DNA of 7,284 nucleotides, taken from assembly GCA_016200725.1 (NCBI GenBank), contig JACQEE010000107.1:1-7284 (forward strand), given 5' to 3'. The first letter of the stretch is position 1. Every line of letters starts with the position of its first letter. A program made the translations under genes and the position numbers. The notes beneath the pieces are model-generated. The model was not told the origin of the DNA. It was given only the letters and a program-made list of their open reading frames with translations, and searched no databases. Of the stretch, positions 1 through 4,821 are shown piece after piece. The stretch is from Chloroflexota bacterium. Its GTDB lineage: Bacteria; Chloroflexota; Dehalococcoidia; SHYB01.

Positions 1-42
1 GGGCGGGCACCGGCAAGACCGAGTGCGGCCTGCACACTTAAG

Positions 43-112
43 ACCCTCACCCTAACCCTCTCCCGAGTACGGGCGAGGGGAAAATTGGCCTCTCCCGCAG
101 ACGCGCGAGGGG
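43..112. repeat. Tandem imperfect hairpin repeat upstream of cysC
   Basis: Two related stem-loops stand in tandem. The first pairs CCCTC (56-60) and CCCG (62-65) with CGGG (70-73) and GAGGG (75-79), with one mismatch and a 4-base loop. The second is a weaker copy in which CCTC (89-92) pairs with GAGG (107-110), with further partial pairing inside. The lead-in CCCTCACCCTAACCCTCTCC resembles, from memory, an interspersed intergenic repeat found in many bacterial genomes; this was not checked by search. The stretch separates the end of an upstream reading frame (TAA at 39-41) from cysC. It makes the TTG at 85, which would extend cysC by 17 residues through the second hairpin, an unlikely start. 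No promoter was recognised here, so cysC may be co-transcribed with the upstream gene. Confidence 0.6.
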
Positions 113-122
113 AAGAGTCACG

Positions 123-128
123 AAGGAG
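123..128 (+). promoter_or_regulatory. Ribosome binding site that sets the cysC start
   Basis: AAGGAG lies 7 bases before the TTG at 136. This is a strong Shine-Dalgarno match at good spacing, whereas the earlier in-frame TTG at 85 is preceded only by the hairpin repeat. This decides the start used here for cysC. Confidence 0.7.
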
Positions 129-135
129 CAACCCC

Positions 136-678
136 TTGGAACATCCTGGATTCACGTTGTGGTTCACCGGCTTGTCGGGCGCGGGCAAGACGACGCTGGC
201 CGATCGCATCGCGCCAGCGCTGCGCGAGCGGGGCATGAAGGTGGAGTTGCTCGACGGCGACGTGGTGCGCACGAACCTCAGCAATGGCCTCGGCTTCAGC
301 AAAGAGGACCGCGACACCAACATCCGCCGCATCGGCTTCGTCTGCGAGATGCTCAGCCGGAACGACGTGGTCGCCATCTCGGCGGCCATCTCGCCCTACC
401 GCGAGATCCGCGACGAGATCCGCGGCAAGATCAAGAACTTCGTCGAAGTCTACGTGAGGTGCCCCATCCCAGTGCTTGCCGAGCGCGACGTGAAGGGTCT
501 CTACAAGAAAGCGCTCGCGGGTGAGATCAAGAACTTCACCGGCGTCTCCGACCCCTACGAAGAGCCGCTCAAGCCGGAAGTGCTTGTCGAGTCCGACAAA
601 GAGACCGTCGAACAGAGCATGGCGAAAATCATGGGGTACCTGGAGAAGCGCGGGCTGGTGGCGGCGAAGAAGCGGTAG
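136..678 (+). CDS. cysC: Adenylyl-sulfate (APS) kinase
   Basis: APS kinase uses ATP to phosphorylate the 3'-OH of adenylyl sulfate, giving PAPS, in the cytoplasm. PAPS feeds sulfate reduction or sulfotransferases. From the TTG at 136 the protein has 180 residues, normal for a single-domain CysC. Visible motifs are the P-loop GLSGAGKTT (12-20), the LLDGD strand (38-42), the substrate-binding stretch [17 protein letters not shown] (52-68), and AAISPYRE (83-90) with Ser86 at the phospho-acceptor position of the family. [11 protein letters not shown] (134-144) matches the C-terminal lid region. Homologues start close to the [10 protein letters not shown] strand, which also favours TTG 136 over TTG 85. 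The gene ends seven bases before the convergent higA stop. Its last codons (VAKKR region) are duplicated at 1306-1320, beyond the higBA cassette. An ATP sulfurylase gene would be expected upstream but is outside the window. Confidence 0.95.
   Translation: MEHPGFTLWFTGLSGAGKTTLADRIAPALRERGMKVELLDGDVVRTNLSNGLGFSKEDRDTNIRRIGFVCEMLSRNDVVAISAAISPYREIRDEIRGKIKNFVEVYVRCPIPVLAERDVKGLYKKALAGEIKNFTGVSDPYEEPLKPEVLVESDKETVEQSMAKIMGYLEKRGLVAAKKR
663..677. repeat. Left copy of direct repeat bounding higBA (inside cysC 3' end)
   Basis: GGCGAAGAAGCGGTA occurs here, at the very end of cysC, and again at 1306-1320. If a 3-base indel is allowed, the match extends leftwards to GGTGGC in both copies. The two copies enclose the higA-higB cassette, as an insertion-associated duplication would. 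Confidence 0.6.
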
Positions 679-685
679 TCAGTCG

Positions 686-970
686 CTAGCTGGCGCGGCG
701 CAGTTTAGCGCGCGCCTTTGCCAACTGGTAAGCCTGTTCCAGGTTCATCCAGAACTCGGCTGGCACGTCCAGGGCGCGCTCCAGTTGCAACGCGGTTTCT
801 GCAGTAACCGCTCGCCGCGCTTGGACGATACCGTTCACGACTTGAATCGGGCGCGCCATCGTCTGCGCTAGCGCAGTCTGCGTCATGTTACGTGCCTCAA
901 GTTCTTCGGCAAGCACCTCGCCAGGTGGCACAAGCCGGTCGGTCCGGAAGGGCTTCGCTTTAGTCGCCAT
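686..970 (-). CDS. higA: HigA-family antitoxin, XRE helix-turn-helix
   Basis: This is the antitoxin and probable autorepressor of the pair. The 94-residue protein has the HigA/VapI layout. The N-terminal PPGEVLAEELEARNMT (15-30) leads into a helix-turn-helix of QTALAQTMARPIQVVNGIVQ (31-50). The family hallmark follows: RRAVTAETALQLERAL (52-67) and then PAEFWMNLEQAYQL (70-83). HigA proteins neutralise the HigB ribonuclease and bind the operon's own operator; the 36-base palindrome at 1261-1296 is the candidate site. The ATG at 970 lies inside the end of higB (11-base overlap) and has only a weak upstream AGG, so translation is probably coupled to the toxin. The toxin-first order is typical of higBA rather than of most other type II systems. 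The gene converges on cysC. Confidence 0.9.
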   Translation of the reverse strand: MATKAKPFRTDRLVPPGEVLAEELEARNMTQTALAQTMARPIQVVNGIVQARRAVTAETALQLERALDVPAEFWMNLEQAYQLAKARAKLRRAS

Positions 971-1256
971 AGTGGTTCGTTACCTCTTCAATCCGGATGG
1001 CTTTGTCGCTCACTTTCGAGATAATCAACCTCCAACGACCATGGAGGGTGAGCGCGAATTGTCCTTTGCGTTCACCGCTCAGGGGATGCACTCTGAGGTA
1101 CTGTAGTTTGAACAGCACGTCGAACGTTGGGACTTGGGCAATCGTCGCAACTCGCTGCACATATTTATCGCCAACTACAAGGCCCCACCGCCGAAGGGCA
1201 CGTTGGGTTTCCTCTACGCACTTCTCCAGATCGCGGCTGGCGAATCCAATCTCCAC
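960..1256 (-). CDS. higB: HigB-family toxin, RelE-like mRNA interferase
   Basis: HigB toxins are ribosome-dependent endoribonucleases of the RelE superfamily that cut mRNA in the A site. The 98-residue protein starts with GTG at 1256. It has the family opening IGFASRDLEKC (3-13), the core YLRVHPLSGERKGQFALTL (53-71), GRWRLII (73-79) and the typical end IEEVTNHYGD (89-98). The conserved R/K/H-rich core HPLSGERKGQF is intact, so the toxin is probably active. The start is fixed by the need for the first beta strand. No Shine-Dalgarno precedes it, and the proposed -10 box ends only seven bases away, so the mRNA may be leaderless. GC is about 50-57% per counted 60-base line here, against 67-70% in two lines counted in accC and cobQ, which suggests horizontal acquisition. 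Confidence 0.9.
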   Translation of the reverse strand: MEIGFASRDLEKCVEETQRALRRWGLVVGDKYVQRVATIAQVPTFDVLFKLQYLRVHPLSGERKGQFALTLHGRWRLIISKVSDKAIRIEEVTNHYGD

Positions 1257-1260
1257 TCAG

Positions 1261-1296
1261 CCTATTGAACACTTGAACGTTAAATATGTCAATAGG
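1261..1296 (-). promoter_or_regulatory. higBA promoter and palindromic operator
   Basis: Read on the minus strand, TTGACA (1292-1287) is a perfect -35 box. A 17-base spacer separates it from TTCAAT (1269-1264), a 4/6 match to the -10 box. The same DNA is an imperfect 36-base palindrome. Perfect 8-base arms CCTATTGA (1261-1268) and TCAATAGG (1289-1296) flank a central AACGTT (1276-1281), and all three share the same centre. The arms cover the -35 and -10 boxes, so a bound HigA would block RNA polymerase. A GTTCAA direct repeat also sits in the minus-strand spacer region. The promoter and operator calls are inference from sequence pattern. Confidence 0.65.
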
Positions 1297-1305
1297 AGGA
1301 GCGGT

Positions 1306-1320
1306 GGCGAAGAAGCGGTA
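1306..1320. repeat. Right copy of direct repeat bounding higBA
   Basis: This is an exact second copy of the 15 bases at 663-677. Read on the plus strand it encodes VAKKR followed by TAA (1319-1321), close to the real cysC C-terminus (VAAKKR, TAG). It lies between the higBA promoter and the accB stop. Removing the DNA between the copies would leave cysC ending about five bases from the convergent accB stop. Confidence 0.6.
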
Positions 1321-1326
1321 AGCGTC

Positions 1327-1839
1327 CTACATCAACACCACGAGCGGTTGCCTGAGCGCGACTTTCTGTCCCTGACGCACGCGGACCGAGCGCACGATGC
1401 CGGCACGCGGCGCACGCAGTTCGTTCTGCATCTTCATCGCCTCGATGACGATGAGCAAATCGCCGCGCTCGACCTTCTGGCCTGGCGTCGCAGCCACCTG
1501 CGCGATGACGCCGACGAGCGGGCTATCGATGGTCGTCTCGGATGGCGCATAGTCCTCACGCTCGGCGGCGCCTTGCGTGCCCGCCCAGGCCGGCTTGACG
1601 CGGACCTTGTAGTTCTCCCACTCGCGCAGCACCGTCCAGGTGTCGTCAATCTTCTCGACGAGGAATGACAGCGAGTTGCCGCCAAGGATGAGCGAGACCA
1701 GGTTGGTATCGAGAAACCTTTCCATGTCGGCGTCCCAGGTCTTATCGCCGATCTGCACCTTCATGTGCTCGCCGGTGCGCTCGAGGGCGACGTCCATCCA
1801 CTTGCCATCAACCTGGACGCGGTAGCGCTCTACCGCCAT
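1327..1839 (-). CDS. Biotin carboxyl carrier protein of an acyl-CoA carboxylase
   Basis: This small protein carries the biotin that shuttles the carboxyl group from the biotin carboxylase to a carboxyltransferase. It has 170 residues. The C-terminal biotinyl domain (about 103-170) contains the biotinylation motif EAMKM (133-137) with Lys136 as acceptor, followed by ELRAPRAGIV (140-149). Residues 1-85 (YRVQVDGKWMDV and onward) resemble the segment that links carboxylase and carrier in propionyl- or methylcrotonyl-CoA carboxylase alpha chains more than the Pro/Ala-rich linker of E. coli AccB. The ATG at 1839 is preceded by GGGAG (1849-1845) with a 5-base spacer. The gene overlaps the end of the biotin carboxylase gene by 10 bases, so the two are coupled. 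The carboxyltransferase is not in the window and the substrate is therefore unknown. No terminator is evident after the stop, and read-through into higBA is possible. Confidence 0.92.
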   Translation of the reverse strand: MAVERYRVQVDGKWMDVALERTGEHMKVQIGDKTWDADMERFLDTNLVSLILGGNSLSFLVEKIDDTWTVLREWENYKVRVKPAWAGTQGAAEREDYAPSETTIDSPLVGVIAQVAATPGQKVERGDLLIVIEAMKMQNELRAPRAGIVRSVRVRQGQKVALRQPLVVLM

Positions 1840-3341
1840 GGCTTCTCCCAACTCTGCGCGGGCGCGCCATGCTTCCAGGAGGACTTCACGCCGCCGTTCG
1901 ATGCGCCATTGCCATGGGGCCGCTTGCGCTTGTCCGTATAGTCGAGCATCGCGGCAACGACGGCGGCGAGTTCGTGGCTCGTCTTCGGCTCCTGCTCGAA
2001 CAGGTCTTCGTTCTCGTCGAGAAAGCCGGTGTGCAGGTCGCCGGAGACGAACTTGGGATGGCGGATGATGGCGAGCAAGAACGGGATGTTGTTGTGGATG
2101 CCCAGGATCTTGTAATGGCGCAGGGCACGCCGCATACGGCGAATCGCCTGGTCGCGGTCGCGGCCCCAAGTGATCAACTTGGCAATCATGGGGTCGTAGA
2201 AGACCGGCACCTCGAAGCCCTTGGAGACGCCGGTGTCGACGCGCACGCCGGGGCCACCGGGCTCGTAGAGCAACTCGATCATCCCCGGCGAGGGCATGAA
2301 GTTGCTGTAGGGATTCTCGGCGGAGACGCGGCACTCGATGGCCCAACCGTTGAAGCGCACGTCGGCCTGGCGGTAGCCGAGCGCCTTGCCGCTGGCGACC
2401 AGGAGTTGCTGCTCGACGAGATCGATGCCGGTGACCTGCTCGCTGACCGTGTGCTCGACCTGGAGGCGCGTGTTCATCTCGAGGAAGTAGAAGTGGTGCT
2501 CGCGGTCGAGCAGGAACTCGACGGTGCCGACGCCGAGGTAGCCGATGGCGTTCACGGCGGCGATGGCGGCCTGCACCATGCGCTCGCGAAGACCCTGGTC
2601 GAGGGCCACCGACGGACTCTCCTCGATGATCTTCTGGTGCCGCCGCTGGACGGAGCACTCGCGCTCGCCGAGGTGGATCACGTGGCCGAAGCGATCGCGG
2701 GCCAACTGCACTTCGATGTGGCGCACCGGGCTGAGGTACTTCTCGATGTAGACCGTCGCGTTGCCAAAGGATGCCTGCGCCTCGCGAGCAGCCATACCGA
2801 GCGCAGACTTGAATTGGCTCTCCTCGTGGACAGCGTGCATGCCTTTGCCGCCGCCGCCGCCCGCGGGCTTCACGAGCACGGGGTAGCCGAGTTCTTTCGC
2901 CAGTTTGGCCGTCTCTTCGACGCTGGCCGCCTCGGCCGTAGCACCCGGCACGATGGGGACGCCTGCAGCCTTCATGCGTCGCCGAGCGCCAAGTTTGTTG
3001 CCCATCTCGCGGATCATCTGGCCAGTCGGGCCGATGAAGGCGATGCCGGCCTTCACGCAGGCGTCGGCAAAGTCCGGGTTCTCGGCGACGAAGCCATAGC
3101 CGGGGTGGATAGCGTCCACCTTGGCCTGCTTCGCCACGTCGAGGATGCGCTCGAAGTTCAGATACGACTGTCGCGGCGGCGGCGGGCCGATGTTGTAGGC
3201 CTCGTCGGCGTAAGGGACGTGCGGCGAGAGGCGGTCGGCATCGGAGTAGATGGCCACCGTACGGATGCCCATCTCCTCGCACGTACGCATGATGCGCAGG
3301 GCGATCTCGCCGCGGTTGGCGATGAGTACTTTTTTGAACAC
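1830..3341 (-). CDS. accC: Biotin carboxylase subunit (acetyl/propionyl-CoA carboxylase type)
   Basis: This subunit uses ATP and bicarbonate to carboxylate biotin on the carrier protein. The protein has 503 residues from GTG 3341. The N-terminal domain opens with FKKVLIANRGEIALRI (2-17) and includes HPGYGFVAEN (79-88). The ATP-grasp domain has the glycine loop GGGGGKGM (161-168), HLGERECSVQRRHQKIIEE (223-241) with catalytic Lys237, and EMNTRLQVEHTVSEQVTG (288-305) with Arg292. The C-terminal domain includes AIECRVSAENP (334-344). It is about 50 residues longer than E. coli AccC. The extra tail (about 450-503) ends in a low-complexity stretch with SSWKHG, as in carboxylases fused to a carrier domain. 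The GTG start has AAGGAG (3351-3346) four bases upstream, overlapping the recO TAA. A long in-frame extension up to 3671 runs inside recO and is rejected. The gene sits between recO (8-base gap) and the carrier gene (10-base overlap). The symbol is by homology class; it could equally be a pccA-type or pycA-type subunit. Confidence 0.93.
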   Translation of the reverse strand: MFKKVLIANRGEIALRIMRTCEEMGIRTVAIYSDADRLSPHVPYADEAYNIGPPPPRQSYLNFERILDVAKQAKVDAIHPGYGFVAENPDFADACVKAGIAFIGPTGQMIREMGNKLGARRRMKAAGVPIVPGATAEAASVEETAKLAKELGYPVLVKPAGGGGGKGMHAVHEESQFKSALGMAAREAQASFGNATVYIEKYLSPVRHIEVQLARDRFGHVIHLGERECSVQRRHQKIIEESPSVALDQGLRERMVQAAIAAVNAIGYLGVGTVEFLLDREHHFYFLEMNTRLQVEHTVSEQVTGIDLVEQQLLVASGKALGYRQADVRFNGWAIECRVSAENPYSNFMPSPGMIELLYEPGGPGVRVDTGVSKGFEVPVFYDPMIAKLITWGRDRDQAIRRMRRALRHYKILGIHNNIPFLLAIIRHPKFVSGDLHTGFLDENEDLFEQEPKTSHELAAVVAAMLDYTDKRKRPHGNGASNGGVKSSWKHGAPAQSWEKPWR

Positions 3342-3349
3342 CGCGCTCC

Positions 3350-4177
3350 TTATCCCGCCGCTGAGGCCGCTTCCCGCTCCATGAGCCGCTCGCGGCGCAG
3401 GATGTCCAGGAAGTCGGTGGACTTGAGTTCTCTCTCGAGCGTGTGAATCAGATACTGGCGCATGATGTGCTCGACCTCGACCGAGAGGTCGGGGGGCAGG
3501 CGCACCTGCTGCGCGGTCTGCAGCGCGCCTCGCGAGTAGAGGCGCAGCAGTTTGAGGGCATTGAGCGAAAGGGGCCGCGCAAGGCTGTCCTTCGCACGGC
3601 ACGACGGGCAGAGAACGCCGCCCGCGCTGGCGCTGAAGAAGTGCGCGGAGGGCAGCACGTCGGCGGTGCAATCGAGGCAGCGGTACAACTCGGGGGCGAA
3701 GCCGGAGAGGTCGAGCAGGCGCACCTCGAACCAGCGCATCGTGATGTCGGGGTTCCAGTGCGTCTCCCCTCCGACAAGCTCAGGGTGAACGGAAGGCGCA
3801 AGCGCCGTAATCGTCTCGCGGAGGAGGCGGTAGATGGCCTCGCCCTCCTGCTCTTCGGAACTGAAGCGCTCGACCAACTCGGCGCTGTAGAGGGCGCAGG
3901 TCATACGCCACAGGTCCTGCCGCACCTCGATGTTGCTCTCGATCGTCTCGGCTTGGGAGATCGTGTCCATGGAACGGCCGCGTTGGATGAGGACGCGGGT
4001 GCGGGTGAGCGGCTCGAGGTGGCCGGCGAGCTTGCTCTTGGGGCGGCGCACGCCACGCGCGACAGCGCGCACCTTGCCCGCCTGGGGCGTGATGAGCGTG
4101 AGGACTCTGTCCGCCTCGCCGAGGGGGAAGTGCTTGAGGACGATCGCCTCAGTCTTGAGAAACCGCGCTCGATCCAC
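3350..4177 (-). CDS. recO: DNA repair protein RecO
   Basis: RecO acts with RecF and RecR to load RecA on SSB-coated gaps and can anneal strands. The 275-residue protein has the N-terminal OB fold opening KTEAIVLKHFPLGEADRVLTL (8-28) and the basic strand ARGVRRPKSKLAG (40-52). A helical domain follows, then a four-cysteine zinc site, CLDC (167-170) and CPSC (190-193). Residues 129-137 (SVHPELVGG) are encoded by an interspersed repeat, described separately, and the loop there looks about ten residues longer than usual. Start choice is uncertain. GTG 4177 has AGGGG at an 11-base spacing. TTG 4198, seven codons upstream, has no Shine-Dalgarno. I prefer GTG because the family has few residues before KTEAIVL. 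The gene lies 80 bases after cobU and 8 bases before the biotin carboxylase, whose ribosome binding site overlaps the recO stop, so the two are probably co-translated. Confidence 0.93.
   Translation of the reverse strand: MDRARFLKTEAIVLKHFPLGEADRVLTLITPQAGKVRAVARGVRRPKSKLAGHLEPLTRTRVLIQRGRSMDTISQAETIESNIEVRQDLWRMTCALYSAELVERFSSEEQEGEAIYRLLRETITALAPSVHPELVGGETHWNPDITMRWFEVRLLDLSGFAPELYRCLDCTADVLPSAHFFSASAGGVLCPSCRAKDSLARPLSLNALKLLRLYSRGALQTAQQVRLPPDLSVEVEHIMRQYLIHTLERELKSTDFLDILRRERLMEREAASAAG
3767..3792. repeat. Interspersed repeat inside recO coding sequence
   Basis: On the minus strand these 26 bases read CCGTTCACCCTGAGCTTGTC and then GGAGGG. From memory this is close to a very common bacterial interspersed repeat (CCGTTCGTCCTGAGCTTGTC type). 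That element normally lies between genes and, when translated, is often seen as S-V-H-P-E-L-V or L-S-L-S-K-G peptides. Here it is read in frame as recO residues 129-137. Both the plain SVHPELV reading and the alternative-frame PFTLSLSEG reading are present, as expected for this repeat. Copy number in this genome cannot be seen from the window. Confidence 0.65.
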
Positions 4178-4210
4178 GCCGGTTGTAGCCCCTGCCAAAG
4201 GTGTGCTGCA

Positions 4211-4247
4211 GGCATCGGGATTTTATCAGGAAACAGGCGCCGATGCC
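4211..4247 (-). promoter_or_regulatory. Possible recO-carboxylase promoter within an inverted repeat
   Basis: Between cobU and recO, perfect 8-base arms GGCATCGG (4211-4218) and CCGATGCC (4240-4247) enclose a 21-base loop. On the minus strand the loop contains TGATAAAAT (4228-4220), an extended -10 element with a 5/6 match to TATAAT. No good -35 box is visible 17-18 bases upstream, which extended -10 promoters can tolerate. The start point would be near 4213, consistent with a recO start at 4198 or 4177. There is no T-run after the hairpin on the minus strand, so it does not look like a standard terminator for cobU. Confidence 0.4.
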
Positions 4248-4257
4248 CGCCAGCATC

Positions 4258-4821
4258 TCACGTACTCGGTATCTGCTCCCAGGGCTTTGCCCCTAGCGCC
4301 TTGAGGTCGAGCGCGAGGCCGGCGACGAGCAGATAGACCTTGTCGGCGCGCGCGGCGAACCGCTGGTTCACCTTGCCGAGGGCGTCGCGGTAGAGGCGGC
4401 CGAGTTCGCTGGGCGGCACGACGCCGAGGCCGACCTCGTTGCTGACGACGATCCAGGACGCCGTGCCGCGGTCGTAGGCATCGAGCAGGCCCTGCGTCTC
4501 GGCGGCGATGGCTTCCGGCGAGGATGGCGGTTCAGTGGTCAGCAAGTTGCTTACCCAGAGCGTCAGGCAATCGAGCAGCACGGCGTCGTGAGCGTTGGCG
4601 CGCTTCGTCAGCGCAGCAGCGACGCGCACCGGCTCTTCGAGCGTTTCCCAGTGCTTCGCACGAGCGGCCTTGTGCCGTGCGATGCGCTCGCGCATCTCTT
4701 CGTCGCGCGCCTCAGCAGTGGCGACGAAGAGGGCGCGCTTGTGCTGCGCGGCGAGTCGCTCGGCAAAGGCGCTCTTGCCGGCGCGGGCGCCGCCGAGGAC
4801 GAGCGTGAGCGATTTAGCCAT
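4258..4821 (-). CDS. cobU: Adenosylcobinamide kinase / adenosylcobinamide-phosphate guanylyltransferase
   Basis: This enzyme phosphorylates adenosylcobinamide and then transfers GMP to form adenosyl-GDP-cobinamide, the activated partner for CobS. The 187-residue protein is normal in length and complete. Motifs are the P-loop GGARAGKSAFAE (10-21), the ATAE strand (34-37), and RIARHKAARAKHWETLEEP (46-64) with His50 at the position of the guanylylated histidine. Further on are LLDCLTLWVSNLL (82-94), VVSNEVGLGVVP (125-136) and GRLYRDALGKVNQRFAARAD (141-160). The ATG at 4821 has GGAG (4832-4829) seven bases upstream and overlaps the cobQ end by 8 bases, implying translational coupling. Confidence 0.95.
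   Translation of the reverse strand: MAKSLTLVLGGARAGKSAFAERLAAQHKRALFVATAEARDEEMRERIARHKAARAKHWETLEEPVRVAAALTKRANAHDAVLLDCLTLWVSNLLTTEPPSSPEAIAAETQGLLDAYDRGTASWIVVSNEVGLGVVPPSELGRLYRDALGKVNQRFAARADKVYLLVAGLALDLKALGAKPWEQIPST

Noticed and set aside
3..41. Twelve codons ending in TAA ([12 protein letters not shown]) at the left edge
   Set aside because: They may be the tail of the gene before cysC, but they are too short to identify or to confirm as coding.
43..112. CRISPR-like array suggested by the tandem hairpins
   Set aside because: There are only two degenerate units, with no regular spacers and no cas genes.
676..690. Terminator between convergent cysC and higA
   Set aside because: Only seven bases separate the stops and there is no stem with a T-run.
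1327..3282. 651-codon minus-strand frame covering the carrier and most of the carboxylase
   Set aside because: Only its last 170 codons are real (the biotin carrier). The rest is an Arg/Pro-rich out-of-frame reading of the carboxylase gene.
1869..3446. 525-codon plus-strand open frame opposite the biotin carboxylase
   Set aside because: It is a mirror of the codon bias of the real minus-strand gene, with no recognisable domain. The opposite strand has every motif of a biotin carboxylase.
3342..3671. Upstream extension of the biotin carboxylase into recO
   Set aside because: The extension is an out-of-frame reading of recO. GTG 3341, with AAGGAG upstream, gives the standard N-terminus.
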